Source: Posidonia oceanica (Eukaryota; Streptophyta; Magnoliopsida; Alismatales; Posidoniaceae). Taken from it: a DNA stretch of 64,000 bases. Below the pieces are notes generated by a model. The model did no database searches. It was given only the letters and a program-made list of their open reading frames with translations, and was not told the DNA's origin. Below are positions 24,212 to 34,465 of this stretch, one piece after another (position 1 is the first letter of the stretch; each line of letters begins with the position of its first letter). The stretch spans positions 8,122,001 to 8,186,000 of the forward strand of contig JAZBRS010000044.1 in NCBI GenBank assembly GCA_037176725.1, given 5' to 3'. The translations under genes were made by a program, and so were the position numbers.

Positions 24212-24910
24212 CTAAATAGACTGGGACACACGGGCAGCCTGGAACACGCGAAGAAAAGCCTCGCGGTGTTCGGCAGAGGTGTGGATTAGGTCCCAAATGG
24301 AAATGTCGGCTTTAACCTTCTTAATTTGGGAGGTTATGTCTGCCTTGGGTTGGTTCTTTTTGGCAACAGGAGGGGTTGTTTTGGCAAGCTCTAAAGGGGT
24401 AGTGGCAGGAGATTGGGCTGCTACAGGCTGAGCAGGGGTTTCGCTTGTTATAGGTTGATTTGAGGTTGGGTCTGCTATGGGTTGGTTAAAGGGTGGGGGC
24501 ATAGCAGGTTCGGGGTAATTTGACCTAATGGCTGATGCTGGGGGTCTGTAGACCCTCCCCGATCGCATTACTTCCGCGCACATTTCTGTGGCGTAGCTGT
24601 AACGGACGCGATGGGTGTCCAGGGTTAAATCAATAACCACTGGAGCATGTGCTGCGAGCACAGGAAGGGTTACAGGGGGACCTACTGGGTATTGGGGTCT
24701 ATCTAAATGGTAAGGTTGTTGGGGTGGGAAGGCAGGGGCTGGCTGAGGTCTACCTAAAAGATGTATGGGGGATTCTAGCTGAGGCTGCCCTAAGAGGTGG
24801 ATAGGGGATGTAGGCTGGGCTCTAGCAAGGAGATGTAGAGGGGGTTGAGCCTGAGGAAGCACCGCAGGAGGTGCGGAGGGGCGCTCCGGCCTGGCACGCG
24901 GTCGGATCAT
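24212..24910 (-). pseudogene. Element B: C-terminal remnant of gag and gag-protease linker
   Basis: 232 codons, very Pro-, Gln- and Ala-rich, with a repeated PIHLLGQPQ-type motif in the first 60 residues. SGRVYRPP and KADISIWDLIHTSAEHREAFL near the end are typical of the linker just before the protease in plant Ty3/gypsy Tat elements. No capsid-like core or CCHC zinc knuckle is visible here or upstream. The frame ends at TAG 24212-24214. An in-frame TAG at 24968-24970 lies upstream of the ATG. Confidence 0.75.
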
Positions 24911-25385
24911 GTGAACTCCCGACTCGGAGCCGGCAACTGCCGCGCGATAGAGATTGATGGGGAAAGGCTAAGAGATATCAGAAATAAGCTCAGAAGGGTC
25001 TACAACAGAGGTAGTAGGCCCGGAAGGAAAGACAGAGTGGATGCCTGAGGTTCCTGCCCCTCCCGAATAAGTGTGTTCCGGTAAGGGTTGGTGGATGATG
25101 CCAAAATGAGCAACAATAAGTAAGCAAGATAAAGTAAGATAAAGACAGGTAAGATGTAAAGCAAATAAGAGCAGAAGCTAGGAAATAAGCAAGTAAACAA
25201 ATAACAGAGGCAAAGCAGGGCAAAACAGAGCACAAACCAAGGCAAAGGGGGTGCAAAACTTGAGCGGAGCAGCCACGAGGCAGCTCGCTAGGAGTTTGCA
25301 CAGAAAAGCGAGCAAAACAGGCAAAGGAGGCAAAGAAAGGCAAGCAGAACTGTGAAAGCGGCGAGCAAAAAGCCGGAGTCTAGGT
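24911..25385 (-). other. 5' untranslated part of element B, with gag core missing
   Basis: Only about 475 bases separate the primer-binding site from the gag remnant. No frame encodes gag-like sequence. Purine-rich short words (GCAAAAC, AAGATAA) dominate. A deletion of gag is the simplest reading. Confidence 0.65.
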
Positions 25386-25403
25386 TCTCCAGCGGAGTCG
25401 CCA
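25386..25403 (-). other. Primer-binding site of element B
   Basis: One base after the 5' LTR, on the minus strand, the sequence reads TGGCGACTCCGCTGGAGA. It begins with the TGG that pairs with tRNA CCA. From memory it resembles the 3' end of a plant arginine tRNA, the primer reported for Tat-type elements; this was not verified by search. Confidence 0.8.
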
Positions 25404-25404
25404 C

Positions 25405-28400
25405 TGTAGTAATCCCAATCAGAATCAGGTTTACTATTAGCGGCTATGTCCGAGGAGGAAGGCTCAACTCGAAAACACTTAAAACAGAGGAGAAAACAAT
25501 TCAAAGTCGCCACCGTGTCTATTATCGGGAGACAAGGAAAACCGGGGAAATGCGTGAGTTAACATGCAAAACCAAGCAAAGAGATGCAATGCAAAGCAAT
25601 GCAAATGAATGCAAATGATATGACTCATGCTTAGGATAAGGGCAATATGGTCATTACGGGCCAAAAGACTGGGCAAGGACTCCAGTTACAAGCGGGGAAG
25701 GTGTTAGGCACCCCCGACACGCCCGAGAATCGGTCTTTCTAGGCTTACGCTCGCATACGCAGGGAAATGCAGATTTGAATGCCTAAATGCCAATGAATGC
25801 CTGAATAAATGCTCATGGGTGTGCTCTAAGTGGTAGGATGCAATGCAGGAAAGTAAACGTGCAGTCTAAGTGCTCAGTAACGCTGTCTGTGTTCCGAACC
25901 GAGCGAGACCTGACTCGTGAGAACTCCAGGCAGTAAGCATCACTGCCCTATATGCAAATGCAGACGGAAAAGCAAAACAGCGGTAAAACCAAGCAATGCA
26001 GGCGACATGCAAGAGAAAACGACGTAAAACACACGAAACAATGCGAGAAACGAGAGCGGCACACGAAACGGTGCAAGAAAATGAGGTCGGCATGCAAAAC
26101 GGTACAGAAAACAAAACGGCACGCGAAACGGTGCGAGAAAACACAGCGGGCACGCAAAACAGTGCCAAAAACAGAGCGAGCATGCGAAACGGTGCCAAAA
26201 ACACAGCGGGCACGCGAAACGGTGCGAGAAAATAGAGCGGCACGCGAAACGATGCCAAAAGCAAAGCGGGCAGGCAAAACGGTGCCAAAACAGAGCGGGC
26301 ACGCGAAACGATGTCAAAGCGAAGCGGGCACGCAAAACGGTGCCAAAATCGAAGCGGACACGCAAAACGGTACCAAAGACAGAGCGGGCACGCAAAAAGG
26401 TGCCAAAAGCGAAGCGGGCACGCAAAACGGTGCCAAAAATAGAGCGGCCACGCGAAACAGTGCCAAAAACAGAGCGGACACGCAAAACGGTGCCAAAAAT
26501 AAAGCGACCACGCGAAACAGTGCCAAAACAAGCGAGGTAAAGCATCGATAAAACCATGCAGATGTAAATGCAAAGAAAAAGAGCAGGAGAAGCAAAGGGG
26601 AGGTAAACAGTGCAAGTGTGGCAACGAGCGTCATTTAAAGACCACGCAAAGTAGGTGTAAAGACCTACAAAGGGGAAGGGAAGCAAGTGGAAGGATTACC
26701 ACTGTTTTGTGACTGTTTCCCACCAAAATGTCCCACGATGTGTCTCGCACGCTGCCAAGAGCTCGCGATGCGATCAGATCGTGGAAAAGGGGGAAGAAAG
26801 TCGCAATTAGTGGTGAATCCAGGGGAAACGCAACACAAAACACTGAGAGTACGCGAAAAGAGGAAGCAGAGTTGATAGATAAGAAGAGAAAGTCTTATTC
26901 TACATGCTCGAGAAACCAGAAAGCAAAAACAATGCATGGAATGCAAATGGTGTGCAAATGAATACTGTGCAAGGGTTCAGGAGGACTTACCTTGGAAATC
27001 TAAAGCCTGATTTGAAATCTGATTGGTCCATGCTGAAGAGTGCTCCACCGGGGTCGTCCAGGTAGCTTGGTTGAGAAGATCCAACGACCGGATCTGAAAA
27101 TATCCCAGCTTCAAGGCAGAGGGGCCAGAACAGGGGAGAAGAATGGATCTAAGTGTACAGGAGGTCTTAGGGGTGTGCACAACAGGTCCTCCCGGGTGAA
27201 TGGGAGCTAGGAATGCTTAAGTGTGTGCAAGGAATGCCAAATGCAAGAATGCATGAGTGCAATGCATGCAGAATGCAAGAAAAGACCTAGGGACGATTTT
27301 TCAGAAAACTAGGGACTTATATGCAATTTTGAAAAAGATGGGGGTCTGAATGCAAGGATCTTGAAAAGCTGGGGGTTTTTATGCAAAGATTTTGAAAAAA
27401 GGAGGGTCTAAGTGCAATTTTGTAAAATGTAGGGTTCAAATACAATTTTTCAAGATAAACGTGCATCAGGACAAGTTTTGAAATCATATGGTAAATTGGC
27501 ATGCAATTTTGAAATCAACAGGGTCCAAAATGCAATTTTTTCAGCAAAACAGGGGTCTGAGTGGTCTAGGAATGCAAACAGGGGACCTATATGCAATTTT
27601 TCAAACATACAGGGTCTAAAATGCAATTTTATAAGCAAAACATGCATTTAAATGATTTTTATAAGCATGTAGAGGACCTATGTGCAATTTTTAAATCATG
27701 CAGGGTTAAAAATGCAATTTTATAAACAAAATATGCATTTAAATGACAGGCAGAGGACTTATATGCAATTTTCAAATCATACAGGGTCAAAAATGCAATT
27801 TTATAAGTAGAATATGCATTTAAATACATACTGTGCATTAATGAGGGACCTATATGCAAAAATCAGAAAATATGAGGAAAATGATACAATGCAGTAAAGA
27901 AAATTGAAAAATAAAGACCTAAGTTAACAGATCAGAGGACTAAAGTGCAAAAAAGGAAAGCAACAGGGACCAGAAATGCAATATATCAAGGTAAAATATG
28001 AGTATTAAATCAGATTAACTACTGGAGGACTAACATGCAATAATAAAGAACTAGAGGGTCAGAATTTAAACAAAACATTGAAGAGAAACACTGTAGAAGG
28101 ACTAACATGTAATTAATCAATTTTTTAAGTTTTTCATGCAATATCATAAGATTTACATACGAAATTAAATGAATGATAAACAGAGGCGGGACTGGAATGC
28201 AATAAATCAAAAAAGCAAGGCAGATATGCAATATTTGGCAAAATAAGCATGGTAGGGAGAAAATAATGCTACAGTGGAATTACAGATCGACAGCCACTGT
28301 AGCAGTTGCTACCAGCGGCCGTCGCGAGCGGAGGAGGGAGGCTGGTGAGGCACGGATGCAGCGGCGATGCTCTCCGGAGCTCGGCGGAGTTTGCTGCAGT

Positions 28401-31400
28401 GTCGGCGAGCGATGATGTGGTGTGGAGATGACCGGAGACGGCGTCGGAGCACAGCAGAGCTGTCCGGAGGCAGAGCGGACGGGAGCGGCGACGTCGTGGC
28501 ATTCTGAGGCCACCGGAGCACTCCTGGAGGTCGTGCGGTTCTCGGGAGATGGTCGGCGACTGGTTCTGCAACTGGAGCGGCGATCTGAGCTCAGAGCTCG
28601 CCGGAGAAGAAGGAGTCGCCGGCGACGACGACTCGGAGCCGGAGCGGGTAGAATCTAGAACTAAGGGCCGAAAAAGCCAGAAGAGGAAAAAACTAAACTA
28701 ATGGCGTGGAGCAGTACCTGTTTCGGCGTCCGCAGAGCTCCCCTGACGTCTGGTGCTTCAGTGGTCGCCGGCGGTGATCGTCTGGTCGCTGCGGGTGCTG
28801 TCGACGGCTTGGAAGTGCTGCGATCGACTCAGTGAAGTCTTCCGGAGCTCGCTGGATCTCTGGAACAAAGCTTCGCAGCCTGGAGGAGAACTTGGCTTCT
28901 ATGGGTTCAGCAGAGATCGACTGAGGTGGGGGGTGGATTTTGTTGCCCCTTAGGCCAGTTGGAGGGTGGTGGCGAACTTCTAGAGGTCTGGTGAGGGTTT
29001 CTGGGTAGCTGAATTAGGTCGTGGTGGACTGGAGAGGAAGTTTGCTGATGAAGTTGATTTCTGGTCGGAACTGGCCGCAGGTGTTTGTGGTGAAGGGCTT
29101 CGGCTGTGGTGGGGATTAGGGCTGAAGCTCAGGTGGTCTGAGATGGTGATGTACTAGTTGTTTGCTGGGAGGAATTTGGGAAAATTTCGGGGTCAGTGGA
29201 GTTGGGAATTTCTGAAGGAAGGTGGTTGGATTCTGATGGAGGCAGATGGAGATATTTGAGGTAATTCTGGGATGAATTGGGCTGCTGAATGGAGGGCTGA
29301 GGTGTTGGAGTTCTGGGTGAGATTGGGGGAGGAATGCTGGGTGGTTTGAGGCTTGGAACGGGTGCTGGTTTCAGGTAGAAAGGAAGAGGAGGAAGGAGCT
29401 GAGTTTTTCAGTGGAAGGAGGAAGGGATTTGGGTGCTCTCCGCTCTGGATTCTCTCACTCTCTCCTGGACGACGAAAAGGCAGAAGAGGAGGTGAAGGCT
29501 GGAGTCTTTAAGCAGCTGAGGAGGACGGGACGCGCGCTGGGAATTTGAATCTCCACCGGCGGGAGCTACTGTTGGCAGAGGCGAGGACAACCGGAGGTGA
29601 CGGCAATTAATGCCCCGGAAGTCCGCTGTGACGCGAGAGAGGAGGACGGACTGGAGCTGATGGTGATCAGGAGGGAGAAGTTGAATTTCAAAGAGGATGG
29701 AGAGCTGGCGGGAAGAAGAAGCAGAAGTTGAAGAGGAAGAAGAAGAAGGAGGGAAGGGGAAGGAGGACAGCGACTGTGGCTACGGGCCGGGCTGCTGCGC
29801 GAAGTAAAAAAGAATGAAAGAAAAGAAGGATGGACGGGGAGAAGGGCCGGACTGGGCCCAGAAAGAAAAAAGAAAGAAAAATAGAAAGAAAGGAAGAAAG
29901 GAAGAAAGGGGAAGGATGGAAAGGAAGGATAAAAAATAAAATAGATAAAAATAAAATAAAAATAGAAAATGTTTTTAGAATGGTTGTGTTTTAAGTTAGG
30001 ACCTTGATTAAGTTTTTTAATGATTGTTTTTGATTAGTTAATTAGGTTTAAAGGGGTTTTAGTTTTGATTAGGGTTTTCTTTGTTTCTGATTTGTTTTTG
30101 ATTTTGATTAAATGTTTGTTAAGTCTTTTAAGTTGTTTTTTAATTATGTTTTTCTCGTTAAGTACTTGGGATGTTAGTTAGGATTTTTTTAAAGTTTGTT
30201 TTTAAATTAATTAGAGTGAGTTTTAGATTTTTGATTTAAGTCTTTTTTTATTTAAGTCTTTTTTTATTTGCTTTTGATTTTTGTTTGTTAAGTTCTTTTA
30301 ATATTTTTTTAGTTAAGTTTTCTTGCTAAGTTCTTAATTAAGTGTTTTTAAATTCTGATTGTTTGTTTTTCCTTTTAGTTAGGTTTTTGAATTATTCTTT
30401 TTAAATTTGTCAAGTTAGGTTTCTCTTTTCCTTAGGTGATTGTCTTAGTGTTTTTTTTTCTTTAATTGTTTTCTTTTCCTTTTAGGATTTGTTTTGATTG
30501 CTTTTTAGTAGGGTTTTTACTTTTGCTTGTTTTGGTTACATTTTAGTTTTTTTTCTTGATTTTACAGCATTTTCTTTTGATTTGTTTTGCATTTTTTTAA
30601 GTTGCATTCTTGATTTTCCATTTTGGCTAGACTTAGTTAGGTTTAGGTTTTTAACTGTTTGCTTAATGTTTTTAATTATTTATTTTAGGGTTTTAGTTTG
30701 CTTTCCTTCTGTTTTAGAGTTTTTGAAAGTTTTTAAGGGTTTTTTAAGGATTTGGTAAGAAAAGGGAAAAGGGAATTAGAAGGAAGAAGAAAAGGGAGAA
30801 ATGGAGGAATAAAGAGGAAAGAGAGGAGTCGAAAGAAAATAATTTTTTGAAAATTAAAGAAAATGCTAAATATAAGATAAAAATAGAAATAAGATTGAGA
30901 AGAGATAGAAACACCAGGGGGCCCACAGCCAGGCAAGAAGAAGGGAGAGAAGGGGGTGAAAAGAAGGAGGATAATCAGGAGAGAGAGAGGAGAGAGAAAA
31001 GGATAATCCAAGAGAGAAAAAATGATAATTTGGGGAGATGGAGGGTTTAGGGGTTTTGAAAAGGGGTGAAAATTGAGGAGTGTGTAGCCTAGGGTCTCTA
31101 GTGCTGCTCCTAGGGTTTTGGTTTGGTTTTGAGGTGTAGAAAAAGGGTAGTTTTACCTAGGTTTTCTAGGGTTTTTGGGAGTGGTTTTGGGTTGAGAATT
31201 TCTAAGGGTTTTGATAGGTTTGCTAAGTTGGGAATGGTGGGTTTTCCTATGATTTTTGGGTAACTTTTGGGTTAGGGAAAGGGGTGTAAGTTTAGGTCAA
31301 GTTTGGGCTTGTTTTGAAGGGTAAGATGAAAAGGAATGGTGTGGTTTGACCTAGGTTTGGATCCAGAAGTCACCAGAGAACTCCAACTGATTCAAGCCTG

Positions 31401-31419
31401 TCAAAATGGGGTGTCAACA
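25405..31419 (-). repeat. 5' LTR of element B (6015 bp)
   Basis: Same order of blocks as the 3' LTR and nearly identical over long stretches; the visible differences are mostly transitions. The primer-site-like word is at 25504-25514 with one change, and the conserved block is at 25693-25740. Compared with the 3' LTR it has a ~31-bp deletion near 25495 and about four more minisatellite units, which explains most of the length difference. Confidence 0.95.
26030..26547. repeat. 30-bp minisatellite in the 5' LTR of B, about 16 units
   Basis: Same unit as in the 3' LTR of the same element, with about sixteen copies instead of twelve. The long ORFs crossing it (25866-26624 and 25940-26686 on the minus strand, 25952-26551 on the plus strand) are by-products of the repeat. 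Confidence 0.9.
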
Positions 31420-31432
31420 GGAAGCAGTGATC

Positions 31433-33271
31433 TTCTGCGTCCAACAACTAAGCCAGATTTTTAAATGAAATACATGCATGCTAGCTGTATGAACATGATG
31501 CAAATGCAATATGGCAATGATAGACATGCATATCATGCAAGGCAATCAGGATAAGTAGCCAAAAGAAAGATTTAAAAGCATGATGCAAGCATGATCATGG
31601 TTTAAGACAGAGCAGGGTATTGGACGCCAGAAGACAGCGTCCAACATTGGACGCAAGAGGGCTTTGCATCCAACACAGGGCAAGCAGAAACATGGCAAAA
31701 TGGCATGCAAAGAGATAAAATGACATTTAGACATGCATTTAAGTTACTGTAAATAAGCCATAGCAAAGCATGCACGCATGGGAAACAAACTTCTTGCAAA
31801 ATAAGGTATTTAAGAAGCATGCACAAGAAAATAGGAAGCGGGGATGTAAAATGCCAGATGCACTAGCATCCAACGTAGGACGCTGGCAATATCAGTGTCC
31901 AACACAGAAGGAGTAGACACCCAAGAAAACCTGCATGCAACCTTGATGGAAAAACTTGCAAACTTGAAAACAGTTGCTATAGAGCCCAAACATCACTTTA
32001 CATGCATGTATCAAGTGGTCAACTCAAATGAAAGCAACATTCAAGCAAGAAAGCAAATGTAAGCATGCAAAAGCATAAGACGCTGGACACACCAACGTCC
32101 AACATAGGACGCAGTGTACTCCAATGTCCTACACAGGGAAACAACAAGGCAAACAGAAGCATGAAACATGGATCCAAGCTAGGATCAAAATTTGACATAG
32201 ACATGATATGGCATCTGTAAGCATGATGGAAAGCATGTGAGGAAAACCCAAAGATAATAGCATTCGAACCATAGCAATGTGGAAGCAAAATAAGATAAAA
32301 GAAATAAAAGGACCTGCAAGGGTGTTGGACGCTGCCTCATGGCGCGTCCAACGTTGGACGCACCAGGTTGTGCATCCAACAGGTCGAGATGTTTCTCGAC
32401 CGAGATCAGTGGTCAAATCGACCAAAAATCTCAAACTAACTAGCTAGGAAGCTAGAGTGAGTGATGACGAGCAAGTCCATGTGCTCGGCGTCAGAAATAG
32501 GTGAGTGGATTGCTCCACCCACCTCCTCCTCCTCGCGGCCGACGGTCGAGCCTCCTCTAGCCAACAAAGGGGTGTGTGTGCGTGAAAAGCTAGCCTACCA
32601 CACTACCACATGCATGTGCAAGCTAAAGGTGAAGAGAGCTCACCTGGTGGCGGCTTACAGAGGCTGTTTGCAATCGACCGGCGATGTGGAAGAAGGTGGT
32701 AGCTGTCGAACTCCGGTGAGCCCCTGGGATGCCAGGGAAGCTCGGGAAAGGTGGCTGAAGGCTTGGGTGCACTCATGGTGGTTCGCACAAGGCTCTGGAA
32801 GCTCTCAATTTTCAGCAAAGTCCATGTGGTAATCTGTAGACGAATGGGTTCCTATGGTTTTGTTGGGTTGGTCTGTAGCAATGGCAGGCGTTGGCAGGGC
32901 TTGGCAGGGCTTGTGGAGAGTGGGGAGGCCATGAGGGATGTCAAGCGAAGTAAGTGGATGTCAGGAGGGGTCGTGAAAGTCGTCGTGGTGGCAAGGTGGA
33001 GGCGGCCACGGTAGTGAGTGGTGGTGAGAGCGGGAAGTCCGCCGGGGGAGAGAAGACGCGATGGAAGGCCGAGCAAGTGGCCTTGGCGCGTAGTGGGTGG
33101 CCGGGAGTGGTGAGTAAGTGGCTGAGGGGACGGTGAGTAAGTGGGCTGACAGAGGAGAGGACAGGAGCGGTGAGCCAGAAGTGGCGGAGGCGGTTTGCAG
33201 TCCTCGACTCGTTGGTCGTTGGCACAGAGCACATTTAACGTAGGACGCGACCAATGCTAGCGTCCAACGAG
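31433..33271. repeat. Continuation of the hairpin-word array in LTR A, right of element B
   Basis: Inverted pairs of the same word, or close variants, occur at about 31620-31673, 31866-31905, 32079-32134, 32325-32380 and 33237-33271. With element B subtracted, the first groups are spaced about 210-250 bp, which points to a degenerate ~230-bp tandem unit, each unit carrying one or two hairpins. Confidence 0.8.
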
Positions 33272-33478
33272 TCCAGGAGGTTAAAGGCTATTTTGGGTGT
33301 TTTTTGGTTTAGGTTAGGTGTGGGCCAAGGGTTAGGAAGGCTTAGGTGAGGTCTTGGGAGGGTTTAGGGGGGTTTTAGGGTTCAGATGGGATTTTAATGG
33401 AAATTGGCTATCCCAGGGTCCGAGCGAGCTTGCAGGAGGGTCCACAATCTTCCAGGCTATCAAAATGGGGTGTCTACA

Positions 33479-34111
33479 GTCACCATCTTATCTTTTGAGA
33501 CCTTGATCTTGTGGAAGAGACCCAGTTGATTTTGTTCCACCAACAGCAACATACCAAATATATTTCCTAGGGAGCTCCCTACAGCAATGGAACTAGACAA
33601 AGCTGGGATGTTGTTGAGGAAGAGAGAGGGTGCAACTACTATCTTAGATGTGTCCTTCGACGACGGGAAATTGGAACTCCCACCTTTGACAATTGTTGGG
33701 AATTCCATCTCCCAGTTTGGAAACATAATAGCCTTGGAGCAAAGCTACCCAGACAAAGGGAACTCTTACTCATGCTACGTTGTGCTGATGGAGAACTTGA
33801 TCAAAACCACCTCTAACGTAGCCTTGCTCAGGAATAGAGGTATCATTCAGAACAGTATTGGCGGTGACGAGGATGTGGTGCGATTCTTCAACCATATGGG
33901 TTTGATAATTGTCCTCGATTACGACAAGCACTATCTAAGTGGCCTCTTCTTGGACGTGAAAAAGAATTACAATCAGGATTATCGTAGATGGAGGGCAAGG
34001 ATTATGATCAACTACTTGGACCACCCAAAGGTCATCTTTGCCTTGTTAGGCGCCTTGATTGTCATTGGCCTTACCACAGTGCAGACTGCGTTCACTATTA
34101 TTGATAAGTAA
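33479..34111 (+). pseudogene. DUF247 / UPF0481 family protein, 3' part
   Basis: The reading frame resumes at GTCAC 33479, the second copy of the target duplication, in the same frame as 4964-5853. Together they make 505 codons, a normal DUF247 length. Family features are LPTAMELDKAGMLL, FDDGKLELPPLTI, GNIIALEQSY, NSIGGDEDVVRFFNHMG and a C-terminal hydrophobic membrane segment, VIFALLGALIVIGLTTVQT. An in-frame TGA at 33527-33529, 16 codons in, breaks the frame. It could have arisen from CGA by C-to-T change. Stop TAA at 34109-34111. On its own, 33587-34111 encodes a 174-aa C-terminal piece. Function is unknown; relatives at grass self-incompatibility loci act in pollen recognition, but nothing here shows that role. 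Confidence 0.92.
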
Positions 34112-34465
34112 TTAAACAATAAAAATGATCGTAAGTTATGCACCTTTCAATTATTTGTTTATTTATTTACAGCACGCATGACTACTCAATGCAGGTAATG
34201 TTCTAGTTCTTTGGTGTTGTCGTTCAACTTCTTGTTTACAGGGTGATGTAGCATATCCATCTTGTCTCTAGTTGGATCTTAGTTGTGGTCAGGTTCTTTA
34301 TGTACTTTTCTTGAATTTTGATTTCTTTTCTTTGAATGCCATGTATTTTGGATTGCTATTAATGAAACATGAGCTTATGCTCCCTTCAAAAGAAAATGCA
34401 TGTAATGTTCTCTTATCTTTTCTCTAAACGATCCACTCGGACATTTTGTCCGAACAACAATATAT
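34112..34465 (+). other. 3' flank of the DUF247 gene
   Basis: AT-rich, no coding signal. AATAAA at about 34119-34124, just after the stop codon, is a possible polyadenylation signal. GTATT at 34466-34470 is the target duplication of LTR C. Confidence 0.6.

Larger units (their letters stand above)
6905..31419 (-). mobile_element. Complete giant Ty3/gypsy element B (Tat/Ogre-like, 24.5 kb)
   Basis: The element is flanked by the exact 5-bp duplication GGAAG at 6900-6904 and 31420-31424. LTRs at 6905-12838 (3') and 25405-31419 (5') both run TGTAGTAATCCC to TGTCAACA on the plus strand, so the element reads on the minus strand. The internal region (12839-25404) holds, in element order, a primer-binding site, a gag remnant, protease, RT, two RNase H regions, integrase, a PMD frame, tandem repeats and a polypurine tract. 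The dual RNase H arrangement and large size fit the Tat/Ogre lineage. No gag core is present and pol has eight in-frame stops, so the copy is not autonomous. Confidence 0.95.
5854..33478 (-). mobile_element. Solo LTR A (about 3.1 kb) inserted in the DUF247 gene and split by element B
   Basis: The LTR termini are TATGAACG on the left and TGTCTACA on the right, flanked by the exact 5-bp duplication GTCAC (5849-5853 and 33479-33483). Removing element B and its duplication leaves about 3105 bp with no internal retroviral genes, hence a solo LTR. In element sense it starts TGTAGACACCCC, like C and E0. The 3' end is CATA rather than the usual CA, possibly a C-to-T change. The block shared by all related LTRs is at 6127-6174 and the primer-site-like GAGTCGCCACC at 5961-5971. 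A GC-rich segment with no credible gene occupies 32460-33240. Confidence 0.88.

Noticed and set aside
25866..26686. ORFs of ~250 codons on the minus strand and 199 codons on the plus strand
   Set aside because: Same 30-bp minisatellite effect in the 5' LTR of B; equivalents occur in the 3' LTR (7422-8044).
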